A stretch of 64,000 nucleotides of DNA, taken from NCBI RefSeq assembly GCF_030317105.1, contig NZ_JASZYG010000008.1:248001-312000 (forward strand), given 5' to 3'. Both the position numbers and the translations under genes were made by a program. Position 1 is the first letter of the stretch. Each line of letters begins with the position of its first letter. The notes beneath the pieces are model-generated. The model searched no databases. It saw only the letters and a list, made by a program, of their open reading frames with translations, and was not told where the DNA came from. Source of the stretch: Variovorax brevis. GTDB lineage: Bacteria; Pseudomonadota; Gammaproteobacteria; Burkholderiales; Burkholderiaceae_C. Below, piece by piece: positions 25,736 to 34,842 of this stretch.

Positions 25736-26557
25736 TCAGACGCCGCCGCGCCGGGGCGCCACTGCCGCGCCCTCGATGCCGTGCCGCTTCAGCGCATCCG
25801 CCACGAAGCCAGACGCTTTCATCTCCTCGATGAAGCTGCTCAGCCACGCCTGCGCCGCCGTGCGACCCTTGGGCACGCCCATGGCCTGCTCGATCACCAT
25901 GAAGCGGCCAGGCAGCAGGCGCACGCCGCCCACGCGCTTCGCATCTGCTTCGAGTTGCTGCTTCACGCCGGCAGCCACGTCCAGCTTCTGTGCGAGGAAC
26001 ATGTCGGTGACCGCGGGTGACGTTGGCGCATGCGCCAGTGTCGCCATCTTCAACTCGCGCGTGAGGTACAGGTCGTAGGCGCTGCCACGTCCCACGACCA
26101 CGCGCGTGCCGGTGTGGTCGACCTCCTCGTTGCGCTGCAGCGGTGATTCATTGCGCACCAGATAAGCGCCTTCAATGATGACGTAGGGCGCGGTGTAGTC
26201 CATGTCGGCCGCGCGCACCGGATCGATGGCAACGAAGGCCATGTCCACCTGCCGCGCCTTGATGGCCTCGACGACGCTGCCGGCGGAATTGAACTGCACC
26301 AGTTCCACAGGCAAGCCCAGCCCGCGCCCTGCTTCGCGCGCAAGGTCCACCGACACGCCGTGCGGCTCGCTGCCCGGTCCCCGAGTGGCGAGGATCGGAT
26401 TGCCGAAGTTGATGGCGGCGCGCAGCTTGCCGGTGCCACCCAACTGCGCGATGGCCGCGGCGCGTGGGTCGGGCACCGGCCCGGCGCAGCCCGTGAGTGC
26501 GAGTGCGCCTGCGGCGGTGCAGAAGGCGCGACGGGTGCCGCTCGGAAGGTGGTTCAT
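25736..26557 (-). CDS. family 3 extracellular solute-binding lipoprotein (amino-acid ABC type), orphan
   Basis: A 273-residue periplasmic binding protein. The N-terminus has twin Arg (TRRAFCTAAG) and a lipobox LALTGCAG with Cys at residue 24. The domain shows the family 3 pattern: PHGVSVDLAREAGRGLGLPV, then IKARQVDMAFVAIDPVRAADMDYTAPY. No ABC permease or ATPase gene is near. It lies 55 bases downstream of MmgE/PrpD on the same strand. It may serve as a stand-alone receptor or use a distant permease. Confidence 0.85.
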   Translation of the reverse strand: MNHLPSGTRRAFCTAAGALALTGCAGPVPDPRAAAIAQLGGTGKLRAAINFGNPILATRGPGSEPHGVSVDLAREAGRGLGLPVELVQFNSAGSVVEAIKARQVDMAFVAIDPVRAADMDYTAPYVIIEGAYLVRNESPLQRNEEVDHTGTRVVVGRGSAYDLYLTRELKMATLAHAPTSPAVTDMFLAQKLDVAAGVKQQLEADAKRVGGVRLLPGRFMVIEQAMGVPKGRTAAQAWLSSFIEEMKASGFVADALKRHGIEGAAVAPRRGGV

Positions 26558-26612
26558 GTGCTTCGGTCTCTCGCTGGTCAGACGGTCATCGGTTCGCGCC
26601 GGATCACGCGGA

Positions 26613-27983
26613 TCACGGACGCGCCAGCCCCGTCAGCGCGCGCACATCCGCCGCCTCGCCCAGCGACCAGCACGAACGCAGCAGTTCGTCGGTGCGCTGT
26701 TGTCCGATGATGGCATCCGACATGCCGTGGAACTTGCGCTCCAGGTCGGTGTCGCTCATCGGCCTTTGCAGCGAGCCGATGGCGTGCTCGACGAACACAT
26801 GTTCGAATCGACCGTCGTTGAGCACCGCGGTGACGTCGACGCTGGCTTCGTCGATGCCGTCATCCACCGTGGCGACGACCTTGCGGCGCAGCGCGACGAC
26901 GTCGGGGCGCGAGACGATGTCGTCCGCAAACTCTTCCCCCGCCGCGCGGCCGAAGATCAAGCCCGCGGCGCAGCCGTGGAACACGCTGAACTTGCCTTGC
27001 AGCCCATCGGCCGGCTCCTTCTTGCCCGTGAGTTCGAGCACCAGCGAATGCACCTTGAGTTCGATGCGCTCCACCTGCTCGGCCTTCACGCCGCGTTCGC
27101 GCAACTGCACGCAGGCATCGATGCTGGGGTGGATCACGATGCCGCAGGCAAAGGGCTTGTAGCTGTTGAAGGAAATCTCGAAGCGCTCGCCCAGTTCGTC
27201 CGTCACTTCGTTCCACGCGTATTTCGTCGACACCACCTGCGCCCATCCACGCGGCGCTTCGATGGCCTTCGGGCTCGACGTGTAGCCGTGCTGCGCCATC
27301 AACGCGGCCATGAGTCCGGCCCGCGCCGCACCGCCGGGATGGAAGGGCTTGGTCATGGTGCCGAATTGCTCGCGCAAACCCACCGGCTGCGACGCCGCAA
27401 TGCCGAGCGCCATCTGCGTCCTGTCCGCGTCGAGCCCGAGCAGGCGCGCGCAACCCGCCGCCGCACCGAACATGCCCGTGGTGCCGGTGATGTGCCAGCC
27501 GCGGTCGTAGTGCTCGGGGTACACGGTGTTGCCCAGCCGGCACGCGACGTCGATGCCCAGCACCAGCGCGTCGAGCACCGCGCGCCCGCTCGCGCCGGTG
27601 TGCTCGGCAAGGGCAAGTACGGCCGAGGCCACGGGGCCAGCCGGGTGGATGATGGTCTTGAGGTGCGTGTCGTCGAAGTCGAAGGTGTGCGAACTGATGC
27701 CGTTGAGCAGCGCCGCATTGGCGATGTCGACTTTCTCGGCGCGGCCGAGGATGGTGGCCTGCGGCGCAGGCTGCAGCACCTGCACGGCCGCCAGTGCAGC
27801 GTGCACCGCTTCATGCTGCGCGGCACCCACGGCGCAGCCCAGCCAGTTGAGGAATGTGCGATGCGCCTCGTGATCCACCGCGTCGCTCCAGCCGCGCGAG
27901 GGATGGCCCGCGACGTACTCGGCAAGGATGCGGGTGATGGGCGGTGCGTTGTGGTCTGCTGCGACCTGTGTGTTGCGTGCCAT
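26613..27983 (-). CDS. MmgE/PrpD family protein
   Basis: A 456-residue member of the MmgE/PrpD family, whose known members are 2-methylcitrate dehydratase, cis-aconitate decarboxylase and iminodisuccinate epimerase. The family features are the all-helical N-terminal domain (residues 10-270; GISSHTFDFDDTH with the active-site Asp-His pair), then FHPGGAARAGLMAALMAQ and a smaller C-terminal domain beginning near YKPFACGIVIHPSID. The reaction is not deducible. The Bug receptor gene lies 17 bases upstream and a solute-binding gene 55 bases downstream, so a di- or tricarboxylic acid substrate is likely. Confidence 0.87.
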   Translation of the reverse strand: MARNTQVAADHNAPPITRILAEYVAGHPSRGWSDAVDHEAHRTFLNWLGCAVGAAQHEAVHAALAAVQVLQPAPQATILGRAEKVDIANAALLNGISSHTFDFDDTHLKTIIHPAGPVASAVLALAEHTGASGRAVLDALVLGIDVACRLGNTVYPEHYDRGWHITGTTGMFGAAAGCARLLGLDADRTQMALGIAASQPVGLREQFGTMTKPFHPGGAARAGLMAALMAQHGYTSSPKAIEAPRGWAQVVSTKYAWNEVTDELGERFEISFNSYKPFACGIVIHPSIDACVQLRERGVKAEQVERIELKVHSLVLELTGKKEPADGLQGKFSVFHGCAAGLIFGRAAGEEFADDIVSRPDVVALRRKVVATVDDGIDEASVDVTAVLNDGRFEHVFVEHAIGSLQRPMSDTDLERKFHGMSDAIIGQQRTDELLRSCWSLGEAADVRALTGLARP

Positions 27984-28000
27984 GTCGTGTGCCTCAAGAA

Positions 28001-28972
28001 TCAGTTTTCGAGTTCGATCTTGCGTTCGCGCGCCAGCTGGGTCCAGCGCGCCACGTCGGCGCGGATGTAGTCGCCGAATGCCTGCGACGACATCGGCATC
28101 GGCTCCACCGCTTCGATGGCCAGCTTGTCGGCCAGGTCGGGCGCCTTGAGCACCGTGTTGAGCGTGTCGTTGAGTTGCTTGACCACGTCAGCGGGCATGC
28201 CTGCCGGACCGACGACGCCATACCACTGCATGGCGTCGAAGCCCGTCAGGCCGAGTTCCTCGAGCGTTGGCACGTCCTTGATCTGCGGATGGCGTGTCTT
28301 GCCTGTTACGGCGATGGGCCGCGCGCGCCCCGAGTTGATGTACTGCATGGCCGCTGCCAGGCCGGGGAACATGGCCTGCGTCTGACCGCCCAGCAAGTCG
28401 GTGAAGGCCGGCGCCACGCCGCGGTAGGGCACGTGCGTCATCTCCGTGCCGGTTTGCTGCTTGAACAGTTCCATCGTGAGGTGCGTGAGCGAGCCCAGGC
28501 CGGCCGAGCCGTAGCTGAACTTGCCCGGGTTGCCCTTGACGTAGGCGACGAACTCCTTGAAGTCCTTGGCCGGCACGTCGATGTTGAGCACCAGCACATT
28601 GGGCGTGCCGCCGATCATGCCGATGGGCGTGAAGTCCTTGACCGGGTCGTAGGGCAGCTTGCGCGTGGCGGGACTGGTACCGTGCGTGGCGACATAGCCC
28701 TGCATCAAGGTGTAGCCATCGGCGGGTGCACGCGCCGTGTTCTGCGATGCGATGACGCCGCCGCCGCCGCCCTGGTTGTCCACCACGAAAGTCTGGTTGA
28801 GCAGCTTGCCCCAACGCTCCGTGACCGTGCGCCCGACCATGTCGCTGCCGCCGCCCGCTGCCACCGGCACGATGTAGCGGATCGGCTTGTTGGGGAAGGC
28901 CTGTGCACCCGCAAAGCCGTGCAGCCCCAGCAAGGCCGAGGGAATGGCGAGGTTGAAAGCGCGGCGTTGCAT
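28001..28972 (-). CDS. Bug family tripartite tricarboxylate transporter substrate-binding protein
   Basis: A 323-residue receptor with a Tat-like start (MQRRAFNLAIPSALLG) and cleavage near residue 24 (GAQA). The mature protein has FPNKPIRYIVPVAAGGGSD, VVDNQGGGGGVIASQ and PADGYTLMQG. It is the first gene of the operon leading to MmgE/PrpD. The promoter should lie in 28973-29108, where I see no clear operator. Confidence 0.9.
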   Translation of the reverse strand: MQRRAFNLAIPSALLGLHGFAGAQAFPNKPIRYIVPVAAGGGSDMVGRTVTERWGKLLNQTFVVDNQGGGGGVIASQNTARAPADGYTLMQGYVATHGTSPATRKLPYDPVKDFTPIGMIGGTPNVLVLNIDVPAKDFKEFVAYVKGNPGKFSYGSAGLGSLTHLTMELFKQQTGTEMTHVPYRGVAPAFTDLLGGQTQAMFPGLAAAMQYINSGRARPIAVTGKTRHPQIKDVPTLEELGLTGFDAMQWYGVVGPAGMPADVVKQLNDTLNTVLKAPDLADKLAIEAVEPMPMSSQAFGDYIRADVARWTQLARERKIELEN

Positions 28973-29108
28973 GGGGCGGTCTCCTGTTCACGATCAGTGT
29001 TGAGGTGCTGACGCCTGTGGAGACTAATGAAAAACAACTGGCGCGCGCATCAGGCTTACGACTACGGGAAAGCGCTGCATCGCGGTCAACGGGGTGTGGA
29101 AAAGCGCC

Positions 29109-29531
29109 TCACAAGGCGCGCCATTCGTCCAGGCAGTGCGCGGCCAGCGCCGTGACCCAGCACCGTTCGCCCGGATCGAAGGCAAGGCCGAATCGCGGCG
29201 AGACGAGCATGCCGGCCCGTTCGAACAGCGCCGGGTCTGAAGTTCGCACAAAGGACGCCAGCACGCCGAAGGGCACCGACACGTTGCCGAATTGAAGCAC
29301 CGGCGCCTGCTGCGTGATTTCTTCCAGCCGGCCGCAGTCCTGAAAGCGGTAGATCACATCGCCGTAGTCCAGTTCGTTCAGGCCGATGCCGTTGCGGCAC
29401 ACAAGGGCGGGCGTGCCGCGCAGGCGCAAGACATCCTCCTGCGTGGCCGAGAAAGAAACGTCGTCGACGCGTATGAAGGGCTCCAGTTGCATGGCGCCGT
29501 TCAGTATGCGCGCGAGCGGCGAAGTGGGCAC
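29109..29531 (-). CDS. conserved-looking protein of unknown function
   Basis: I do not recognise this 140-residue protein. It is soluble with mixed alpha/beta composition and no signal peptide or repeat. A more likely start is the Met at residue 14 (MQLEPFIRVDDVSFSA, position 29492), because the preceding residues are less protein-like. It contains DYGDVIYRFQDCGRLEEI and a C-terminal helix with CWVTALAAHCLDEW. It stands alone between an operon on its own strand and the AI-2E fusion gene transcribed away from it. Confidence 0.5.
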   Translation of the reverse strand: MPTSPLARILNGAMQLEPFIRVDDVSFSATQEDVLRLRGTPALVCRNGIGLNELDYGDVIYRFQDCGRLEEITQQAPVLQFGNVSVPFGVLASFVRTSDPALFERAGMLVSPRFGLAFDPGERCWVTALAAHCLDEWRAL

Positions 29532-29665
29532 TTCCCGTCATCGCCCAGTTCACCAAGGCCGTGGGCGCGTGTCCTGCAAGCTTTGGGTGATCCGTCCGGC
29601 AGTCCGGAGAGGGGTGCGTCACCACACTCAAGATGACCGTCATCCCGGCGGCACGAGGCGGAGGC

Positions 29666-32167
29666 ATGGTGGATAGAGACAACCCGGACGAGCCCGTCGA
29701 GCATTTCGGCGAACGCGCCCGCGCGCAAGGTCGCGATGCGCTCGCGCAAGCGGCAGGTGTGCCCGCGCCGCAGGAGCGGTCGATTCATCACCTGCTGCCC
29801 GAACTCAAGCTGCTTATCGGCCTGGCCACGGCCGGCCTCATCATCGGTGCGCTTTATTTCGGGCGCGAGATCCTCATGCCACTGGCACTCGCGCTGCTGC
29901 TGGGTTTCATGCTCGATCCGCTGGTCGTGCGCCTGCGCCACTGGGGCCTGCCGCGAATGCCGGCTGTCGTCGTGGTGGTGGTGTTCGCGCTCACCATGCT
30001 CGGACTGGCGGGCGCATTCCTGGGCAGCCAGGTGAGTTCGCTGAGCACGCAGCTGCCCACCTACCAGAGCAACATCAAGACCAAGCTGCGCGACCTGCGG
30101 CAAAGCGCGAACAAACCCGGCCTCTTCGACGGCGCCGTGAAGACCTACGACACCTTCAAGCATGAGGTCGAAGGCACGGCAGACGCCAAGCGTGGCGCGG
30201 GTCCGCCACCGCCGCAGCGCGTGGAAGTCGAGCCGCGTCGGCCGGCGCCGCTGGAGCAGGCAGTGCAATGGCTGGAGGCCAGCAGCGGGCCGCTCGCGCA
30301 GGCCGGCATCGTGCTGGTGTTCATGGTGCTGATCCTGCTCGACCGCCTGGATCTGCGCGACCGGCTGCTGCGTCTGTGGGGCGGCACGCTGCATCGCTCG
30401 ACCGACGCCATGGACGAAGCCGGGCGGCGCATCAGCCGCTACCTCACGATGCAGCTCGTGGTGAACCTCAGCTACGGCGTGCCGATGGCGGCGGGCTTGT
30501 GGATCATCGGCGTGCCGGGCGCGATCCTCTGGGGCGCGGTGGCGGCGGTCATGCGCTTCGTGCCTTACGTGGGGCCGCTGATCGCTTCGATCTTTCCGGT
30601 TGTGCTGGCCTTTGCGGTGGACCCGGGATGGACGATGGTGTTGTGGGTCATCGGGCTCATCGTCGTGCTGGAACTCGTCAGCAACAACCTCATCGAGCCT
30701 TGGCTCTATGGCGCGAGCACGGGACTGTCGGCCATGTCGCTCATGGTCGCAGCCACCTTCTGGACGGCGCTGTGGGGCCCGGTGGGGCTGATCATGTCGA
30801 CGCCGCTCACGGTGTGCCTGCTGGTCATCGGCCGGCACCTGCCGCGGCTGAAGTTCCTGGATGTTCTGCTGGGCAGCCAGCCCGCGCTGGATACGCCGTC
30901 GCGCATCTATCAACGCGTGCTGGCCGGCGACGTGGACGAAGCGATCGAGCTGGCCGCCAAGCAGGTGGCCGACGCGGACCTGGTTGCGTTCTATGACGCG
31001 TCGGGCCTGCCTGTGCTGCGCATGGCCTCCAGCGATCACACGGTGGTGGCGACGGCCGAGCATCGTCATCGGGTCGTGGTCGGCATGGACGCGCTCCTCG
31101 ATGCGCTGCGCGCCGACTTCTCGGGTGGCTTTGCCGAGGGGATGCGGCCGACGGTGGTGTGCATCGGCGGCAAGTGGGAAGTCGACACGCTCGCGGCCAA
31201 GATGCTTGCGCACGCTCTCACGCTGCAGGGCCAGCATGCCGACCATCGCCCAGCCGCGACGCTGAGCGCGGACTACATCGCGGGGCTGGACCTCACGGAC
31301 GCGCAGGCGGTGTGCTTGTCGTACTTCAGCACCGACCCGCGCGAGGATGCGGCGCACTTCTGCCGCCGGCTGCGCCGCCGCTGGCCCGACGTCAAGATCG
31401 TGCTCGCCCTGTGGAATGCGCCGCCCGAACTGCTCACGGAGGATGCGAGCAGTTCAGTGCGCGCCGATGCGGTTGTCACCTCGATGAGCGAGGCCATCAT
31501 CCGGCTGGCGGAACTCACGGGCGTCAATCTCAGCGAAGGCTTTGTGCAGGCGCCCGTGCTGGCCACGGACCCCAAGCGCCTGGAGGCGCTCAACGCGAGC
31601 GGGGCACTCGACGCACGCGCCAAGCCGATCTTCGACCTGGCGGCCAAGCACGCGGCGGACATCTTCGATGTGCCGATGGCGATGGTGTCACTCATCGACG
31701 CCACCGAGCAGATCACGGCGGGCTCCTTCGGCAACTTGCCGATGGCGGACGCGCCGTCGCAGGAAGAGGAAGCGCAAACGGGCGGTCCGAGGCTGCCCCG
31801 ATCCGTGTCGCTGTGCGGCCACGTCGTCGCCGATGCGCGCACGCTGGTGGTGCCAGACCTGACGCGCGACTTGCGCTTTGCGGGCAACCCGGCCGTGCAG
31901 GCGCGGGGCATGCGCTTTTATGCCGGGGCTGCGCTGCGCAATGAAGACGGCCTGGCCATCGGCACGCTGTGCATCCTGGATGTGGAGGCGCACACGCTCA
32001 GCAAGCGGGAAGTGCACCTGCTGGAATCCATGGCCACCGACGTGATGGAGGCCTTGCGCGAGGCGGCGGCGAAATGGGGCGAAGCGATCACGGTGCCTGT
32101 GAAGGCGGATCAAGTCGTCGGGCCCACGGCCATCGTGGGGCAACTGGTGCCGATGCCTGAAGGTTGA
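29666..32167 (+). CDS. AI-2E family transporter fused to a cytoplasmic region ending in a GAF domain
   Basis: An 833-residue protein. Residues about 40-385 form the AI-2E/PerM-type permease: paired N-terminal helices from LLIGLATAGLIIGALYFGRE, a large soluble loop near 115-220, then helices with VMRFVPYVGPLIASIFP and ELVSNNLIEPWLYGAS. Residues about 390-640 are a soluble alpha/beta region with VVCIGGKWEVDTLAAKMLAH and FCRRLRRRWPDVKIVLALWN, which looks receiver- or cobalamin-domain-like but is not assigned. Residues about 650-815 resemble a GAF domain (MVSLIDATEQITAGSFG, SLCGHVVADARTLVVPD, FYAGAALRNEDGLAIGTLCI). Typical family members are near 350 residues. The ATG at 29666 follows GGCGGAGG; a Met 11 codons upstream lacks a ribosome site. 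Confidence 0.82.
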   Translation: MVDRDNPDEPVEHFGERARAQGRDALAQAAGVPAPQERSIHHLLPELKLLIGLATAGLIIGALYFGREILMPLALALLLGFMLDPLVVRLRHWGLPRMPAVVVVVVFALTMLGLAGAFLGSQVSSLSTQLPTYQSNIKTKLRDLRQSANKPGLFDGAVKTYDTFKHEVEGTADAKRGAGPPPPQRVEVEPRRPAPLEQAVQWLEASSGPLAQAGIVLVFMVLILLDRLDLRDRLLRLWGGTLHRSTDAMDEAGRRISRYLTMQLVVNLSYGVPMAAGLWIIGVPGAILWGAVAAVMRFVPYVGPLIASIFPVVLAFAVDPGWTMVLWVIGLIVVLELVSNNLIEPWLYGASTGLSAMSLMVAATFWTALWGPVGLIMSTPLTVCLLVIGRHLPRLKFLDVLLGSQPALDTPSRIYQRVLAGDVDEAIELAAKQVADADLVAFYDASGLPVLRMASSDHTVVATAEHRHRVVVGMDALLDALRADFSGGFAEGMRPTVVCIGGKWEVDTLAAKMLAHALTLQGQHADHRPAATLSADYIAGLDLTDAQAVCLSYFSTDPREDAAHFCRRLRRRWPDVKIVLALWNAPPELLTEDASSSVRADAVVTSMSEAIIRLAELTGVNLSEGFVQAPVLATDPKRLEALNASGALDARAKPIFDLAAKHAADIFDVPMAMVSLIDATEQITAGSFGNLPMADAPSQEEEAQTGGPRLPRSVSLCGHVVADARTLVVPDLTRDLRFAGNPAVQARGMRFYAGAALRNEDGLAIGTLCILDVEAHTLSKREVHLLESMATDVMEALREAAAKWGEAITVPVKADQVVGPTAIVGQLVPMPEG

Positions 32168-32173
32168 ACCAGA

Positions 32174-33013
32174 CTAGAGGTTGTCGCCCGCCGACAGCGA
32201 CGGCGTCTGCGCAATGCGCTCCGAAATCACGCGGCAGGCTTCCAGCAGAGGCGCCACATAGGCCTGTTGCGGATCTTCCTTCTGGCGAAACATCAGCGTG
32301 CTCACGCTGATGGCCGCCACCGGCGCGCCCGAGGCGCCGCGGATGGCGCAACCGAAGCAATAGATGCCAGCCTCGTTCTCTTCGCTGTCCACCGACCAGC
32401 CGCGCTCGCGCGTCTGCCGGATCTGCGTGCGCAGGGCGGCTTGCTGCACCACGGTGTGTTCGGTGTAGCGCGGCATGGGCAGGCCCTTGACCAGTGCTTC
32501 GCAAGCCTTCTCATCCAGCGCCGCCAGGTAGGCCTTGCCGACCGCCGTCGAGTGCAGCGACACGCTGGTGCCGATGCGCGAGGCCATGCGCACGGCGCTC
32601 GGGCTTTCGAGCTTCTCGATGTAGACCATGCTGGTGCCGTTGGGCACGGCCAGGTGCACTGTTTCGCTGGTCACGTCGCGCAGGCGCTTGAGTTCGTCGA
32701 CGGCCGTCAGGCGCAGCTCCGACCGGCCCCAGCTTCGACTGGCGAGCTGGATCAGGCGCGGGCCGAGCGCCAGCGTGGCGTTGCGCTGGTGTTCCACCAG
32801 CAGCCCTTCTGCCACCAGCGCCGCGGCGATGCGATGCACCGTGGGCCGCGGATAGCCGCTGGCGCGCATCAGCGCACCGACGTTCATGGGCTCCTCGGCG
32901 TCGGCCACCAGTTGCAGCACGTGCATGAACTTGGAGAACGCGGCCGTGCCCGCGACCTGGGCGGATGCAGGTGTGCGGGTGGCGGGAGCAGCAGGGGTCC
33001 GTGATGCGGGCAT
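32174..33013 (-). CDS. IclR family transcriptional regulator
   Basis: A 279-residue regulator. The N-terminal winged helix (residues 25-85) includes MNVGALMRASGYPRPTVHRI; the C-terminal effector domain (100-275) includes TSVSLHSTAVGKAYLAAL and GIYCFGCAIRGASGAPVAAI, with the typical late Cys-containing pocket. A low-complexity Pro/Ala/Thr tail precedes the HTH. It is the last gene of the minus-strand operon starting at the cupin and likely controls it. Confidence 0.88.
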   Translation of the reverse strand: MPASRTPAAPATRTPASAQVAGTAAFSKFMHVLQLVADAEEPMNVGALMRASGYPRPTVHRIAAALVAEGLLVEHQRNATLALGPRLIQLASRSWGRSELRLTAVDELKRLRDVTSETVHLAVPNGTSMVYIEKLESPSAVRMASRIGTSVSLHSTAVGKAYLAALDEKACEALVKGLPMPRYTEHTVVQQAALRTQIRQTRERGWSVDSEENEAGIYCFGCAIRGASGAPVAAISVSTLMFRQKEDPQQAYVAPLLEACRVISERIAQTPSLSAGDNL

Positions 33014-33069
33014 GAAAGGCGGCGGAATGAGGGGCCGGGCGATTATCCGGCCCCTGCGAGCGAAGCCGC

Positions 33070-33789
33070 TCAGGACACCATGTACCCGCCATCCACCGGC
33101 AGGATCACCCCCGTCATGAACGAGGCCGCGGGCGTGCACAGGAACATCGCCGCGCGCGCCACGTCGTCCGGCGTGCCCCAGCGCGCGAGCGGTGTGCGCG
33201 CCAGGATCGGACCGGCGCGGGCCGGGTCGTCCTGCAAGGCCTTCGTCAAGGGCGTGGCGATCCACCCCGGCGCGACGGCGTTCACGCGGATGCCGTCCGG
33301 TGCATAGCTGATGGCCAGCGACTTGGTGAGTTGCGCCACGCCGCCCTTGCTCGCCGCATAGCCCGGCACCAGCCCGCCACCGAAGAAGCTCAGCATCGAA
33401 GCGGTGTTGACGATGCAGCCCTTGCTCGCCTTCAGGCGCTCGCGCGTCATCGAGCACACGCGCATGGTGCCTGTGAGGTTGACGGCCAGCACTTTCTGGA
33501 ACACCTCGAGGTCGTGCTCCGCGCCGCGCTGGATGATGCCCGCGCAGTTGAAGACGATGTCGAGCCGGTCGATGCCGCTCAATGCAGCCTCGAGGCTGGC
33601 CTCGGAGGTGACGTCGGCTTGCTTGACTTCGACCGCATCGCTCAGCGTGCCGTCGCCGCCACCGAGACCGATGGCCGTCACCTGCGCGCCAAGCGCAGCC
33701 AGGTGATTGGCGATGACGGCGCCGATGCCTTGCGTGGCGCCGCTCACCAGCGCCCGCTTGCCCTTGAAAAGTCCTGCCTCGTAGGTCAT
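33070..33789 (-). CDS. SDR family oxidoreductase
   Basis: A 239-residue short-chain dehydrogenase. The cofactor motif is SGATQGIG near residue 16, then NCAG at 87 and the catalytic YAASKGG (Tyr-x-x-x-Lys) preceded by the Ser of NTASMLS. C-terminal GVILPVDGGYMVS is the usual ending. No signal peptide. It begins 11 bases after the Bug gene stop. It probably oxidises or reduces a hydroxy/keto intermediate of this operon. Confidence 0.88.
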   Translation of the reverse strand: MTYEAGLFKGKRALVSGATQGIGAVIANHLAALGAQVTAIGLGGGDGTLSDAVEVKQADVTSEASLEAALSGIDRLDIVFNCAGIIQRGAEHDLEVFQKVLAVNLTGTMRVCSMTRERLKASKGCIVNTASMLSFFGGGLVPGYAASKGGVAQLTKSLAISYAPDGIRVNAVAPGWIATPLTKALQDDPARAGPILARTPLARWGTPDDVARAAMFLCTPAASFMTGVILPVDGGYMVS

Positions 33790-33800
33790 CGTGCCTGCTG

Positions 33801-34784
33801 TCAGTTCTTGATGTCGAGCTTGGTGATCAGCGTCTTGAAGTAGGCGCTGTCCTTGGCCATCTCCGCCTTGAAGGCGACGTCGTCGGCATATGCAAAGCCC
33901 AGGTTCTGCTTGGCCAGCACTTCGCGGAACGCCGGTTCATCGGAGGCCTTCTTCGTCACGTCTTTCAGGTAGGCGATGACTTCGGGCGGCGTGTTCTTCG
34001 GAGCCGCGATGCCGCGCCAGGTGCCGATGACCAGGTCGATGCCGCGTTCCTTCAGCGTGGGCACTTTCTCGAAGCCGGCCACGCGCTGGTTGGCCATGAC
34101 GGCCAGGGTCTTGAGCTTGCCGGCCTGCACGTAGGTCGTGACTTCGGCCGGGCTCACTGCCACCGCGTCGATGTGGCCACCCATCAGCGCGAGCACCGCG
34201 GGCGCGGCGCCCTGGAATGGCGTGTGATTGAACTTCACGTTGGTCTTGTCTTCCAGCGCGGCGGCTGCCAGGTGCCAGATGGAACCGTTGCCGGCGTTGC
34301 CCATGCTGATCTTGCCGCTGTCCTTCTTCGCGGCGGCCAGGAATTCCTCGACCGTGTTCCACGGTGCGTCGGCGCGCACGGTGATGGCGGCCTGGTCGGC
34401 GTTCAGGCGCGCGATGGGCGCGAAGTCGTCGTAGGTGAACTTCGCCAGGCCCATGTGCGGCAGCGTCGTCACTTCGACCGTGAGCACGGCCAGGCGATAG
34501 CCGTCGGGCTTGGCGTTGACCACGTCCTGCCAGCCGATGGCACCGCTGGCGCCCGGCTTGTTCACGATGATGACGCTCTGCGGCATGTGCTTGTGCGTGG
34601 CTTCGGCAAAGGCGCGCGCCAAGGCGTCGGTGCCTCCGCCCGCCTGGAAAGGCACGACGAGTTCGATGGGCTTGTTGGGGAAGGCCTGTGCTTGCGCCAG
34701 CGTGGGGCCAGCGGCCAGCAGGGCGGCAGCGGGCAGCAGGCCGAGCACCGCACGGCGGCGCAGGTTTTGGACGAGTGTTTTCAT
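33801..34784 (-). CDS. Bug family tripartite tricarboxylate transporter substrate-binding protein
   Basis: A 327-residue receptor with signal peptide ending near residue 33 (TLAQAQA), then FPNKPIELVVPFQAGGGTD, IVNKPGASGAIGW and KPDGYRLAV. A GGAGACAA-type ribosome site lies before the ATG. It sits between two SDR genes in the operon led by the cupin, so its ligand is probably the growth substrate of that operon. Confidence 0.9.
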   Translation of the reverse strand: MKTLVQNLRRRAVLGLLPAAALLAAGPTLAQAQAFPNKPIELVVPFQAGGGTDALARAFAEATHKHMPQSVIIVNKPGASGAIGWQDVVNAKPDGYRLAVLTVEVTTLPHMGLAKFTYDDFAPIARLNADQAAITVRADAPWNTVEEFLAAAKKDSGKISMGNAGNGSIWHLAAAALEDKTNVKFNHTPFQGAAPAVLALMGGHIDAVAVSPAEVTTYVQAGKLKTLAVMANQRVAGFEKVPTLKERGIDLVIGTWRGIAAPKNTPPEVIAYLKDVTKKASDEPAFREVLAKQNLGFAYADDVAFKAEMAKDSAYFKTLITKLDIKN

Positions 34785-34842
34785 GGTTTGTCTCCGTTGG
34801 GTTGAATGGATGAGAGCGGGCCGAAGCGCATCGGCCAAAGAT

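Noticed and set aside
26202-28070. A 622-residue plus-strand frame
   Set aside because: Antisense to MmgE/PrpD and the solute-binding gene; no recognisable domain.
29501-31357. A 618-residue minus-strand frame
   Set aside because: Antisense to the AI-2E fusion; Arg/His-rich shadow composition of high-GC DNA, no domain.
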